Below are positions 42,836 to 52,298 of a stretch of DNA of 57,796 bases, piece by piece. The stretch is from Cyanobacteria bacterium UBA3301. Its GTDB lineage: Bacteria; Cyanobacteriota; Vampirovibrionia; Gastranaerophilales; Gastranaerophilaceae. Within the stretch, counting starts at the first letter, position 1; every line of letters starts with the position of its first letter. The stretch lies in the NCBI GenBank assembly GCA_002361485.1, contig DESZ01000019.1, positions 1-57,796 of the forward strand, given 5' to 3'. Position numbers and translations under genes: made by a program. The notes under the pieces were generated by a model, which did not search any database, had not been told where the DNA came from, and was given only the letters and a program-made list of their open reading frames with translations.

Positions 42836-43762
42836 ATGAAAAAAGTTATGACAACAGAGATTGCGGATTATGAGAGACTCGATTTGGAACAAAACACGGA
42901 TGAACAAATCCAAACCTTTGATAATGTTGTTTATGAAGATGATATTCTGCAATGTTATTTAAAAGAAATCGGGAGAATTGAATTGCTTAAATCAGAAGAG
43001 GAAAAGGAACTCGGACGTCTGATAAAAGAACAAAATGACAATATAGCAAAGCGCAAACTCATACAAGCGAATTTAAGATTAGTTGTCAGCATCGCAAAAA
43101 AATATGTCGGAAGAGGTGTACTTTTTATGGATTTGGTACAGGAGGGTTCTATCGGATTAATGAGGGCAGCTGAGAAATTTGATTACACTAAAAAGTTCAA
43201 ATTTTCGACCTATGCAACCTGGTGGATAAAACAGGCAATCGTACGCGCAATTGCAAACAACTCGCGTTCTATCAGAATTCCTGTCCACATGGCGGATAAA
43301 ATCCGTAAATTTAAAAATGCGTATAATATTTTGTCAGAAAAATTTGGCAGAATACCGACAAATTGCGAACTTTGCGAATTTTTGAAAATTGAAGAAAAAC
43401 AATTACACAAAATCAAAAATTCAATAATACTTGAGCCGCTGAGCCTTGAAACTGCTGTTACAGACGACTTGTGCATAGGTGATTTTATTGAAGACAAAGC
43501 ATGCGCAAATCCTGATATACGCGTAGAAACAGAGGCCCTGCACGACACATTCGAAAATCTGCTTAAAATTTTAACAGAGCGCGAAAGGCGCGTCATTAAA
43601 GAACGATTCGGCACCGAAAATAACAGGCCTAAAACACTTTTAGAAGTCGGAAACACACTCGGATATTCAAAAGAAAGAATCAGACAAATTGAGAGTATTG
43701 CATTAAAAAAAATGCAGCAAAACCCCAAAACAAGACATTTTAAAGACTATATTAACAATTAG
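42836..43762 (+). CDS. RNA polymerase sigma factor, RpoD/group-2 type
   Basis: The 308-residue sigma-70 family protein has region 1.2 (DILQCYLKEIGRIELL), region 2 with LVQEGSIGLMRAAEKFD and the -10-reading YATWWIKQAIVRAIAN, region 3, and region 4.2 with the SKERIRQIE helix. It lacks a long region 1.1, so it is like the cyanobacterial group-2 sigmas or a short primary sigma. A second ATG at 42848 (MTTEIADYERL) is an alternative start. The conserved -10-reading residues fit the TATAAT-type promoters seen in this window. Confidence 0.92.
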   Translation: MKKVMTTEIADYERLDLEQNTDEQIQTFDNVVYEDDILQCYLKEIGRIELLKSEEEKELGRLIKEQNDNIAKRKLIQANLRLVVSIAKKYVGRGVLFMDLVQEGSIGLMRAAEKFDYTKKFKFSTYATWWIKQAIVRAIANNSRSIRIPVHMADKIRKFKNAYNILSEKFGRIPTNCELCEFLKIEEKQLHKIKNSIILEPLSLETAVTDDLCIGDFIEDKACANPDIRVETEALHDTFENLLKILTERERRVIKERFGTENNRPKTLLEVGNTLGYSKERIRQIESIALKKMQQNPKTRHFKDYINN

Positions 43763-43814
43763 TAAATCTTTCATCAATTCATCTCCGGTAAATATTTTAC
43801 CGGTTTTTCTTTTG

Positions 43815-45467
43815 CTATACGCCCAATAAAGACTTCGCAAACTCGATTGATTGCTCGTTTATATCTCCGCCCGCAAGTTCTGCCAAAGCTTTTATGCGGT
43901 TGTCACCTGTCAAAACATATACATCCACTTTTGTTTCATCTTCTTGTGATTTTCGAACATAAAAATGTTTATCCGCTTTTGATGCAATTATAGGCTGATG
44001 AGTAATAACTATTATCTGATGAGATTTTGAAAGATTTTCTATTTCATCGGCAACACTTTGCGCCGCATGACCCGAAATTCCGGTATCTATTTCATCGAAA
44101 ATTACGGTATCTATATCATCATTTTGAGCAAAAATTGATTTTATAGCAAGCATCACGCGCGAAATCTCGCCGCCTGATGCTACTTTTGCCAAAGGCTTTA
44201 AATCTTCTGACACATTTGTCGATATCATAAATTCCACATTATCAGCACCGTTTGAAGATAATTCTTTTGGCTCTATTCTTATCTCAAATCTGGCTTTCGG
44301 AAGTTCGAGCAATTCTAATTTATCTTGTATCAGAACAGATAATACCTGTGCATAATTTTTTCTGTGTTCTGTTATTTTTGACGCAATCTGCTTTAATTCA
44401 CTTTCTAAAGTGTTTATTTGATTAGTTAAAGCTTCAATATTCTGTGTTGAATATTCGATTCCTGAAAGTTCTGCACAAAACTCATCATAACTTTTCAAAA
44501 CAGCTTCTAAAGTACCGCCGTACTTATGTTTTAATTTGTCTAAATTATAAATACGTTCCTGAATATCATTTAATCTTTGGGTATCATTATCTAAATTTTG
44601 ACTGTAATCGCGCAAAAATGAAGAAATCTCGCGCAAATTTTCAGACAATTCGGCAAACTGATTATTAACTTCTTCCAATTTGCTATCGAAATCAGCCGCT
44701 TTTGAAATATCGGTTTTTATATGCGCAACAGCCTCCATAATTGAACCGTCATCCCCGTTTATCGCCCAGTATGCCCCGCCTGTTAATTCTTTTAATTTTT
44801 CGGCATTTGCAAGAATCTCCAATTCTCGGGCTAATTCTTCATCCTCAGATGGGGATTGGATTTGAGCTTCTTCAATTTCATTTATTTGGAATTTTAAAAA
44901 ATCTATTTGAGATTCTGTTGCATTAGCGCCATTTTTCGCATCTTCTAAAGCTTTTTGCAAGCCCTCATAATCTTTATATTTTTGCCTATACTCACTCAGA
45001 ACAGAACCGTAAACATCTCTGCCATACGAATCTAAAAGATTTATATGGTATTGAGGCTGCAAAAAAGTATAAGTCTGATGCTGAGAATGAATATCTACAA
45101 ACATCGCTCTTATATTTTTTAAAAGTTCCTGACTTACTAATGTGCCATTAATTCTTGAGCGCACCGCACTCTGTGTAATCTCTTTTGATATAACTATTTC
45201 GGAGCCTAAATTATCTATACCGTTTTGCTCAAAAATTTCCGATAAATCCTGTTTCGTATTATCAATAATAATTTCAATAACAGCTTTATCTTTTCCTGTT
45301 TTTATAACATCTTTTGAAACTCGCGAAGAAAACACCAAATCTATTGCATTTAAAAGAATACTCTTCCCTGCGCCCGTTTCACCGGTAATTATATTCAGTC
45401 TCGAATCAAAATTGGCGCATAATTCATCTATTAATATATAGTTTTGGAGTTTTAACTGCTTAATCAT
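43815..45467 (-). CDS. recN: DNA repair protein RecN
   Basis: RecN is an SMC-like ATPase of double-strand-break repair. The 550-residue protein has Walker A GETGAGKS near residue 32, long coiled-coil arms (about 160-390), the signature near VASGGEISRVMLAIK and Walker B in TVIFDEIDTGISG. The start lies 5 nt after the SEC-C gene, so they share a transcript. Confidence 0.96.
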   Translation of the reverse strand: MIKQLKLQNYILIDELCANFDSRLNIITGETGAGKSILLNAIDLVFSSRVSKDVIKTGKDKAVIEIIIDNTKQDLSEIFEQNGIDNLGSEIVISKEITQSAVRSRINGTLVSQELLKNIRAMFVDIHSQHQTYTFLQPQYHINLLDSYGRDVYGSVLSEYRQKYKDYEGLQKALEDAKNGANATESQIDFLKFQINEIEEAQIQSPSEDEELARELEILANAEKLKELTGGAYWAINGDDGSIMEAVAHIKTDISKAADFDSKLEEVNNQFAELSENLREISSFLRDYSQNLDNDTQRLNDIQERIYNLDKLKHKYGGTLEAVLKSYDEFCAELSGIEYSTQNIEALTNQINTLESELKQIASKITEHRKNYAQVLSVLIQDKLELLELPKARFEIRIEPKELSSNGADNVEFMISTNVSEDLKPLAKVASGGEISRVMLAIKSIFAQNDDIDTVIFDEIDTGISGHAAQSVADEIENLSKSHQIIVITHQPIIASKADKHFYVRKSQEDETKVDVYVLTGDNRIKALAELAGGDINEQSIEFAKSLLGV

Positions 45468-45472
45468 TTTAT

Positions 45473-46765
45473 TTACACATTAGCACCGCAGCATTTTTTG
45501 TATTTTTTGCCGCTTCCGCAAGGACAAGGATCATTTCTGCCGATTTTATGCGATAAATCTATTTCAGGTTTATTTTCTTCTTCTTCAATTATACCCAGAG
45601 TATTTGAAAACGCATTTGAACGATATAACACAGTAGTTGAAGACATGATTTTGTTATTTACATATCTGCGTTTATATTTTTTCAAAAGTTCTTCAAGTGT
45701 ATAATTCTTACCTAAAACTGCATTGACAATTTCCATAAAGTTTGAATGTTTATCAGCAACCGTTTTAATTAAATTAGCGCTGTATTTGTCATTTTCAAGG
45801 AAATACTTTATACATTCGGCATAATTAACAACCTTGGTATAATCTTTTACTTCAAAAATTTTATTGAATGTACCGTAAAACGGTATTGCGTACAGACCTA
45901 ATTCCTTATCATAAATAATACCAACATCATAAATTTCTTCATGAGAAGAAAATCCGCCCAAAGAATTTTCCAAGAAATTGTCATACGAATTGTTAAACTC
46001 TCTTACACTGAAGAATTTATATTCCTCAGGTTCTTGAATAAGTTCTTTGTAATCGGTTTTTGTACCTTCTTCCGCAAAGTCATTAAATATTCCTATTAAA
46101 TCATCCGCACATTTATTTGTAGTAATAATCTCGGTTGTTCCAAAGAAATCAACAAACTTTTTATAAATGTCTTTGACATCCTTTTCGATTTCTTTTTGTT
46201 TTTCAGGATTATCCAAATATACAAGTTCAGGATTTTGAATAATTTTTGCAACCGCAAATCTGTATGCATCAGTTTTACGATTAGAAGGAAGAACCCCTGA
46301 AATTTCCAACAAATAATAATCTCCGTCGATATTAACTATTCTTGCAATGACATAATTCCCCGGTCCGATTCCGCGAAAAGCTGTCATTTTCATTAAAGAA
46401 GTTATAGTATATTTGCGTTCGTTAACAATATTTAAAAGCTCAAAGCCCGTTTTTGTAACTCTTTTAATTTCAAATACCGAAGAAATAGAATCTTCCATCG
46501 CTTCTACTATCTTTTTGGATTCTTTATCCAATTTCTTTGTATTTTCCAAATATAATTCCGGAATACTTTTCAAATCTTCACCTACATTACGTTCAAGTAT
46601 GTAGCTAAAACAAGCAGCCTGAAATGAAACTCCGTTTTTTGAATTTGCACCGATTGTTTTTAAATATTCGTTAAAATCACCTTTTATATCGTCATGTGAC
46701 TGAATAAAATCTGCTATATCTCTAATAACAGCATTTATGCTCTCCATGCGTTCTTCGATATTCAT
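45473..46765 (-). CDS. SEC-C motif protein of unknown function
   Basis: The 430-residue protein ends in a SEC-C zinc motif: CPCGSGKKYKKCC after GRNDP, residues about 412-427. This metal-binding tail is found at the end of SecA and in many unrelated proteins. The rest, helical at first (1-110) and mixed after, is not recognised. GGGAG precedes the ATG. It is the upstream partner of recN, which does not by itself indicate a repair role. Confidence 0.75.
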   Translation of the reverse strand: MNIEERMESINAVIRDIADFIQSHDDIKGDFNEYLKTIGANSKNGVSFQAACFSYILERNVGEDLKSIPELYLENTKKLDKESKKIVEAMEDSISSVFEIKRVTKTGFELLNIVNERKYTITSLMKMTAFRGIGPGNYVIARIVNIDGDYYLLEISGVLPSNRKTDAYRFAVAKIIQNPELVYLDNPEKQKEIEKDVKDIYKKFVDFFGTTEIITTNKCADDLIGIFNDFAEEGTKTDYKELIQEPEEYKFFSVREFNNSYDNFLENSLGGFSSHEEIYDVGIIYDKELGLYAIPFYGTFNKIFEVKDYTKVVNYAECIKYFLENDKYSANLIKTVADKHSNFMEIVNAVLGKNYTLEELLKKYKRRYVNNKIMSSTTVLYRSNAFSNTLGIIEEEENKPEIDLSHKIGRNDPCPCGSGKKYKKCCGANV

Positions 46766-46846
46766 ATATGTTCTCCCTTTTGTCTTTATATATATTATTA
46801 AGAATATAATATATTCTAATTTTATTCAATATATTAAGAAAATAAA

Positions 46847-47344
46847 CTATACGGTCAACTTAAAATCGCCGTTTTTCTTTATATGTTCAACCAAACCGCC
46901 ATCTTCCAAAAGCTTTATCATAACTGGCGGCAAAGGTTCTATTTGTATGATTGTGCCGTTTGTTTTATTGGTTATAATACCTTTTTCTATATCCAAATCC
47001 AATTCATCACCGTCATCAATAGAATCCGTATCACATTCTATTGCCAAAAGGCCGATATTTATCGCATTTCGATAAAAAATCCTTGCGAAAGACTTGGCTA
47101 AAACTGCGCCTACTCCTGCTATTTTCATAATTCTCGGAGCATGTTCTCTTGATGAACCAAGTCCGAAATTATTACCTGCAACAACAAAATCCCCTTTCTT
47201 CATGCGTGAAGCAAAAGTTTCATCTGCATCTTCCAGAACATGTTTTGCAAATTCGTTTAAATCCGAACGCAAATGATATAATCTGCCCGGCGCAATATGG
47301 TCTGTTGATATATTATCCCCAAATTTAAAAGCTTTCCCCTGCAT
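46847..47344 (-). CDS. leuD: 3-isopropylmalate dehydratase small subunit
   Basis: The 165-residue protein carries the swivelling domain of isopropylmalate isomerase: FGDNISTDHIAPGR near residue 8, and the substrate loop NFGLGSSREHAP near 59. It pairs with LeuC, encoded 22 kb away at 23870-25111. Its length fits the LeuD2 (archaeal/homoaconitase-like) subgroup, matching the LeuC type. AAGGAG precedes the ATG. Confidence 0.94.
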   Translation of the reverse strand: MQGKAFKFGDNISTDHIAPGRLYHLRSDLNEFAKHVLEDADETFASRMKKGDFVVAGNNFGLGSSREHAPRIMKIAGVGAVLAKSFARIFYRNAINIGLLAIECDTDSIDDGDELDLDIEKGIITNKTNGTIIQIEPLPPVMIKLLEDGGLVEHIKKNGDFKLTV

Positions 47345-47444
47345 AATATTTTCTCCTTTTCTTATATATTAACTCAAAAATAAAATATGTGTTATACTTA
47401 TATTGAAGTAATCAAGTAAGTTAGTATTGTCGAAAGGTCTAATA

Positions 47445-48068
47445 ATGTATTTTAATCGTAAATGCAAAATAACTTTTATATGCCACGGAGCAACCATATA
47501 TTCAGAAGAAGGAAGATTTTCTGATGCGCAAAATTATCCGCCGCTATCTGATGCGGGAATTGATGAAATGAAAAACCTTATTGAATACCTTAAAAACAGA
47601 GGGGTAAAAAATGATGCAATATACGCTTCTTCTTCTGTTCGCACCATTCAATCGGCAATGATGGTTGCAAAATTCTTCAAACAAGACTATGAGGTTGTTG
47701 AAGATCTGACAACAAGAGAGTGCGCCGATTGGAACGGATTAACCTTTGACCAAATAATGAAAAAATACCCTACAGGATTCGAAGAAATATTAAAATATCC
47801 TGACAGAAAAACACAAGCAAACGGTGAAAGCAGCGTTGAATTTATTTCAAGAATATCAAAAGTTATCAATAAAATTGTAGAAGAAAATATCGGAAACAGA
47901 ATAATAATTGTAACACATCCTGATGTCATTCAGGCTGCAATCTGTTCGGCCCTTGATATCGCACCTGATAAGCTGCCTAAAATATATATAAGAACAGGTT
48001 CCGCCACACAAATAAGCTACTTTGAAAACTGGGCAAGCCTTGTATATTCAGACCACGTTCCGCTATAA
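47445..48068 (+). CDS. Histidine phosphatase superfamily protein with altered RHG motif
   Basis: The 207-residue protein has the phosphoglycerate-mutase-like fold: the catalytic-His motif is ICHGAT (residues 9-14), followed by SSVRTIQSA, the acid-donor region ECADWNGL and VTHPDVIQ. The usual RHG is CHG, so the phosphate-binding Arg is replaced by Cys10; the catalytic His11 remains. AAAGG lies 7 nt before the ATG at 47445; the upstream TTG frame from 47427 is not needed. Substrate unknown. Activity may be weak or altered. Confidence 0.82.
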   Translation: MYFNRKCKITFICHGATIYSEEGRFSDAQNYPPLSDAGIDEMKNLIEYLKNRGVKNDAIYASSSVRTIQSAMMVAKFFKQDYEVVEDLTTRECADWNGLTFDQIMKKYPTGFEEILKYPDRKTQANGESSVEFISRISKVINKIVEENIGNRIIIVTHPDVIQAAICSALDIAPDKLPKIYIRTGSATQISYFENWASLVYSDHVPL

Positions 48069-48110
48069 TCGCCTAAAATATGAATGAAAAAAAATATAAA
48101 ATAACAAACA

Positions 48111-48144
48111 AAAAGATGCAGATTTTTTATCTTGCATCTTTTTT
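48111..48144 (+). terminator. Terminator of the phosphatase gene
   Basis: AAAAAGATGCA / TGCATCTTTTTT around a 12-nt loop lies 43 bases after the stop. Confidence 0.8.
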
Positions 48145-48203
48145 GTTACAAAAGATACAAGCATTATTTGAAAAATTTTTTGTTTATGAGATAATTATTA
48201 TAG

Positions 48204-48223
48204 GTCGGGATTGCTATCCCGAC
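48204..48223 (+). promoter_or_regulatory. Hairpin upstream of fusA
   Basis: GTCGGGA / TCCCGAC with a TTGCTA loop stands out as GC-rich in an AT-rich leader 60 bases before fusA. It could be a leader structure or a dispersed palindromic repeat. Confidence 0.45.
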
Positions 48224-48282
48224 ATTAAATATAAATAGCAAAGTAGTTACACATTTTAATAAAAAAAGAAGGAAAAGAAAAA

Positions 48283-50376
48283 ATGGGAAGACCAACTCCA
48301 CTGGAAAAAATCAGAAACATTGGTATTGCAGCCCACATTGATGCCGGTAAAACAACTACAACAGAACGTATTTTGTTTTACACAGGAAAAACTCACAAAT
48401 TAGGTGAAGTTCATGATGGTGCCGCAGTAACCGACTTTATGGAACAAGAAAGAGAAAGAGGTATTACAATTCAATCAGCTGCAGTTACGGCTGAATGGAA
48501 AGGACACCAAATTAACATCATTGATACCCCGGGACACGTTGACTTTACAATCGAAGTTGAACGTTCTTTACGTGTATTGGACGGTGTTGTTGCTGTATTC
48601 TGTGCAGTAGGCGGTGTTCAATCTCAATCTGAAACAGTATGGCGTCAAGCTAATCGTTATGAAGTACCTAGAATGGTATTTGTCAATAAAATGGACAGAA
48701 CAGGTGCAGATTTCTATCGTGTAGCAGAGCAAATCAAAACAAGATTAGGTGCTAACGCTGTTCCTATTCAATTACCTATCGGCGCAGAAGATAAATTTAC
48801 AGGTTTGGTTGACTTGATGACAATGAAAGCTGAAATTTATACAAATGATTTAGGTACAGATATTAAAGAAGAAGAAATTCCTGCAGATTTAGCAGATAAA
48901 GCAAAAGAATACCACGACGCAATGGTTGAAGCTATTTGTTCTGAAGACGATGCTTTGATGGAAAAATTCTTCGAAGATCCTGATTCTATTACAATCGAAG
49001 AATTGAAAGCAGGATTGAGAAAAGCAGTTTGCAACAACAAGATTGTTCCTGTTACTTGCGGTACTGCATTCAAAAACAAAGGTGTTCAGTTATTATTAAA
49101 TAACGTTGTTGATTACATGCCATCACCTGTTGATGTAAAAGCTATCGAAGGTGAATTGGAAGACGGTTCAAAAACAGTTCGTCATTCATCAGATGAAGAA
49201 CCGTTCTCTGCATTATCTTTCAAAGTTATGACAGACCCGTTTGTAGGTCGTTTAACATTCTTGAGAGTATATTCAGGCGTTATCACTTCAGGTTCTTATG
49301 TATTGAACTCTACAAACGGCAAAAAGGAACGTATTTCTCGTTTAGTTCGTATGTATGCTGATCAAAGACTTGAAGAATCAGAAGTATACGCAGGTGATAT
49401 TTGTGCAGCAGTTGGTTTGAAAGATACAACAACAGGTGACACGCTATGCGACGAAAAGAATCCGATTATCTTGGAAAGAATGACTTTCCCGGAACCGGTT
49501 ATTTCTGTTGCTATTGAACCAAAAACAAAAGCTGACCAGGATAAAATGGGTATCGCACTTCAAAAACTTGCTGAAGAAGATCCGTCTTTCAGAGTTAAAT
49601 CTGATGAAGAAACAGGTCAAACAATCATTTCAGGTATGGGTGAACTTCACCTTGATATCATCGTTGACCGTATGTTGAGAGAATTCAAAGTTGAAGCTAA
49701 CATCGGTAAACCGCAAGTTGCATACAGAGAAACAATCAGAGGAAGCGCTGATCAAGACTCTAAATTCATCCGTCAATCAGGTGGTAAAGGTCAATACGGA
49801 CATTGTAAAGTTAGAATTTCCCCTGCTGAAGAAAATGCCGGATTTGTATTTGAAAACAAAATCGTCGGTGGTGCTATTCCTAAAGAATATATTGAACCTG
49901 CAAGAAAAGGTATGGAAGAAGCCCTAGAAGGCGGTATTTTGGCAGGATATCCGATGATAGACGTTAAGGTTGAACTTTATGACGGTTCATACCACGAAGT
50001 CGATTCTTCAGAAATGGCATTCAAAATTGCCGGTTCTATGGCAATCAAAGAAGGTTGTAAAAAAGCTCAACCTTGTATCCTTGAACCTATGATGAAGGTT
50101 GAAATCGAAATTCCTGATGAATTTACAGGTACGATTATCGGTGACATCTCTCGTCGTAGAGGTAGAATCGAAGGTCAAGAACCTCAAGGCAATACAGGAA
50201 ACGTAATTGTTCGTGCAATTGTTCCTTTGGCTAATATGTTCGGATATGCAACAGACTTGCGTTCAAATACTCAAGGACGCGGAACATTCTCTATGGAATT
50301 CCAAAAATACGAACAAGTTCCAAAGAATGTTGAAGACGAAATTATTGCTAAATCCGGCGCTAACGCTAAAGCATAA
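48283..50376 (+). CDS. fusA: Elongation factor G
   Basis: EF-G drives translocation and, with Frr, ribosome recycling. The 697-residue length is normal. The GTPase motifs are AHIDAGKTT (G1), the RGITI switch, DTPGHVD (G3) and NKMD (G4). Domains II-V follow, with RRGRIEGQE near the C-terminal tip. GAAGGA precedes the ATG. Unlike the str operon arrangement, rpsL, rpsG and tuf are not adjacent; fusA stands alone with its own terminator. Confidence 0.98.
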   Translation: MGRPTPLEKIRNIGIAAHIDAGKTTTTERILFYTGKTHKLGEVHDGAAVTDFMEQERERGITIQSAAVTAEWKGHQINIIDTPGHVDFTIEVERSLRVLDGVVAVFCAVGGVQSQSETVWRQANRYEVPRMVFVNKMDRTGADFYRVAEQIKTRLGANAVPIQLPIGAEDKFTGLVDLMTMKAEIYTNDLGTDIKEEEIPADLADKAKEYHDAMVEAICSEDDALMEKFFEDPDSITIEELKAGLRKAVCNNKIVPVTCGTAFKNKGVQLLLNNVVDYMPSPVDVKAIEGELEDGSKTVRHSSDEEPFSALSFKVMTDPFVGRLTFLRVYSGVITSGSYVLNSTNGKKERISRLVRMYADQRLEESEVYAGDICAAVGLKDTTTGDTLCDEKNPIILERMTFPEPVISVAIEPKTKADQDKMGIALQKLAEEDPSFRVKSDEETGQTIISGMGELHLDIIVDRMLREFKVEANIGKPQVAYRETIRGSADQDSKFIRQSGGKGQYGHCKVRISPAEENAGFVFENKIVGGAIPKEYIEPARKGMEEALEGGILAGYPMIDVKVELYDGSYHEVDSSEMAFKIAGSMAIKEGCKKAQPCILEPMMKVEIEIPDEFTGTIIGDISRRRGRIEGQEPQGNTGNVIVRAIVPLANMFGYATDLRSNTQGRGTFSMEFQKYEQVPKNVEDEIIAKSGANAKA

Positions 50377-50395
50377 GAATTAGCATATACATATT

Positions 50396-50430
50396 AAAAA
50401 CAGCTTCTTAAAATAAAGAAGCTGTTTTTT
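50396..50430 (+). terminator. fusA terminator
   Basis: AAAAACAGCTTCTT pairs with AAGAAGCTGTTTTT, followed by more T. Confidence 0.9.
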
Positions 50431-50484
50431 TAATTAATTAAAAAATCAATTCTTAAATTAAATATTCTAAGATTCAAAACTTAT

Positions 50485-50709
50485 CTATTTTCTTTTATTT
50501 AAATCATAAAATATAATTTTATAATTTAAGATTTTAGCTATTAATCTTATTTCATGATAAGGAATAGTCCCATTTCTCAACTTCTGAGAAAGACTGGCAA
50601 GAGAATATGAGCGTCCCATGTGTTCGCCCATTTTTTCTGCAAGTTGGGTCAATGTAATGTCCCTATCTGATACTAAATTCTTAACTTCGTTTAGTATTGG
50701 ATTTTTCAC
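50485..50709 (-). CDS. Small helix-turn-helix protein
   Basis: The 74-residue product has an XRE-like helix-turn-helix: ITLTQLAEKMGEHMGRSYSLASLSQKLRNGTI, about residues 18-48. The start is GTG at 50709 with AGGAGG 7 nt upstream. A 13-bp perfect inverted repeat lies about 50 bases upstream of the start and overlaps a possible -35, which suggests autoregulation. It resembles small regulators of mobile elements, but no other such gene is nearby. Confidence 0.65.
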   Translation of the reverse strand: MKNPILNEVKNLVSDRDITLTQLAEKMGEHMGRSYSLASLSQKLRNGTIPYHEIRLIAKILNYKIIFYDLNKRK

Positions 50710-50755
50710 TTTATACCCTCCTATAAAAGGATAATAGATAATCGTACTATTTTTA

Positions 50756-50783
50756 TATATTTCAATAAGTTTATTGAAATATA
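50756..50783. promoter_or_regulatory. 13-bp inverted repeat, candidate operator
   Basis: TATATTTCAATAA and its exact complement TTATTGAAATATA are separated by GT. On the minus strand its right arm contains TTGAAA, a possible -35 for the small helix-turn-helix gene. Confidence 0.5.
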
Positions 50784-50861
50784 CATTTTGATATTGAATA
50801 AACTTTACATAAAATCTATATATATAACGAACAACATAAATAAAAGTTCATGCCACAACAT

Positions 50862-50897
50862 AAAAAAAGAAATCCCGAAGACCTTTGTCTCGGGATT
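50862..50897 (-). terminator. Terminator of the 50932 gene
   Basis: On the minus strand AATCCCGA / TCGGGATT is followed by a T-run. Confidence 0.8.
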
Positions 50898-50931
50898 ATG
50901 TGTTATGACTATGACAGACGTATTTTACTTA

Positions 50932-51330
50932 TTATTTACCACCGCCTTGTCCACCGTATGTGAACTCGACTTTTATATTTTGCGCCAACAATTTTTGCCA
51001 AGAATTCTCATAGTTTGTAACTTCATTTAACTGAGTCTCAAGTGTTTCTTTTTGCGCTTCCAATTGAGATTCCCACGCTGTTAAACTTGCCATTTCAAAT
51101 TCATGGTCATTTTGCAATTCTACAAGAAGCTCACTATATTCCTCTGTTCCGAAGCCAAAATCAGGGTCATAATACAAATCCTGCATTTTGTTATTATATG
51201 CCATTTGAGCTTCCGAGGATTTTCTGGTTGCAGATAATTGCTGCATTTGAATATTAGATAATCTTAAACTTAAACGTCCTTTTTGCTGTGCAAAAAACAA
51301 CAGTTTTTCTTGAAAATTAGCGATAGACAT
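50932..51330 (-). CDS. Unrecognised 132-residue coiled-coil protein
   Basis: The family is unknown. Almost the whole chain is helical and Gln/Glu-rich, with two probable coiled-coil stretches (about 1-50 and 70-115) around a DPDFGFG turn near residue 56. The end is GGQGGGK. There is no signal peptide. GAGG precedes the ATG. Size and shape are like small secretion-system or structural helical proteins, but no motif supports that. Confidence 0.6.
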   Translation of the reverse strand: MSIANFQEKLLFFAQQKGRLSLRLSNIQMQQLSATRKSSEAQMAYNNKMQDLYYDPDFGFGTEEYSELLVELQNDHEFEMASLTAWESQLEAQKETLETQLNEVTNYENSWQKLLAQNIKVEFTYGGQGGGK

Positions 51331-51433
51331 ATTGCTTACCTCTCTTATTATTTATCTCTCTTACATATATAAAGTATTTTTAAAAGAGTAGAATTCAAAA
51401 GGTAAGCATTTTGTTACATAACTTTACAAACTA

Positions 51434-52240
51434 TTAATGTTTATCCTTATTTATGGAACTGTCACGGTATTGGCGCTTTATTTGCTCTTGTAAATCCGAA
51501 GATATTTTAATATTTTGTATTGTCATATTATATTTTTTTAAGTTTGCTATATTTTCGGATTCATCCAGTAAATTGCGCTGAGGCTCAAGATTGACAGAAT
51601 CTTTAACCTTTTCAAATTCAGTTTTTGCTTCTTTAGAAATAATTTTGGCTACTACCTCATCCAAATCAGAGCCTGCCGTATGATAAACAGAAGCAATTTC
51701 GTTGACGGTTTTCCCTTGCGGAAAGGTATAGAGCCAATTTACCGACAACCTGTCGCCGGGGCCTACATGGTTTATACCTTTTTGATGCGGAGTATACATA
51801 ATATCATTTTTAAACGGACTATGCCCCAATCCTATTGCATGACCGATTTCATGTAATATTGTATGATAGACTTCGCCGTCATTATTGTAATCGGCATGTA
51901 CAAGTCCTTCGGTTAAACCGATAGTTACCTCTGCACTATATAAGCGATTTAATCTGTCATATTGGAATATGCAATGTCCTAAAGCCTGTCTTTGGACACG
52001 CTTCCAATCAATATTAACATTTGAAGATAATAAATTATCAACAATAACAAAAGAAACTTTACCGTTTGAAACTCTGTGCCATTCATCAAGAGCCTGTTTT
52101 ACAAATTGGCGGTACTTCAAATCTTGCCCCTGCTTTGAATAAAACTTCATCGGAGCAATAAAAACTTTTAGTGGCATCATATTCCAACGCATTAAGCGCC
52201 CGCCTTTTATAGACTCTTGTAAATATGTTTTCTTCTGCAT
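51434..52240 (-). CDS. Matrixin-like zinc metalloprotease (metzincin)
   Basis: The zinc motif HEIGHAIGLGH is complete, followed by the Met-turn in DIMYTP, the pattern of M10A matrixin-type proteases. The 268-residue protein (from the ATG at 52240) has the protease domain at about 20-180 and an unknown helical tail. No signal peptide or membrane segment is visible, unusual for the family. A start at 52276 exists in frame, but TACAAT lies 6 nt before 52240 and there is no ribosome site. It is divergent from ybaB, with touching promoters. Confidence 0.82.
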   Translation of the reverse strand: MQKKTYLQESIKGGRLMRWNMMPLKVFIAPMKFYSKQGQDLKYRQFVKQALDEWHRVSNGKVSFVIVDNLLSSNVNIDWKRVQRQALGHCIFQYDRLNRLYSAEVTIGLTEGLVHADYNNDGEVYHTILHEIGHAIGLGHSPFKNDIMYTPHQKGINHVGPGDRLSVNWLYTFPQGKTVNEIASVYHTAGSDLDEVVAKIISKEAKTEFEKVKDSVNLEPQRNLLDESENIANLKKYNMTIQNIKISSDLQEQIKRQYRDSSINKDKH

Positions 52241-52246
52241 ATATTT

Positions 52247-52276
52247 ATTGTATAATAAAAAGTGTAATAAAGGCAA
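52247..52276 (-). promoter_or_regulatory. Protease gene promoter, leaderless type
   Basis: On the minus strand TTGCCT (52276-52271), 18 bp and TACAAT (52252-52247) start transcription on the ATG at 52240. Confidence 0.55.
52251..52256 (+). promoter_or_regulatory. ybaB -10 element
   Basis: TATAAT reading rightward shares bases 52251-52252 with the protease -10 on the other strand. It would start transcription near 52263, leaving a normal leader with AAGGAGAG. Confidence 0.5.
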
Positions 52277-52298
52277 TCAGACTAAGGAGAGAAAAACT

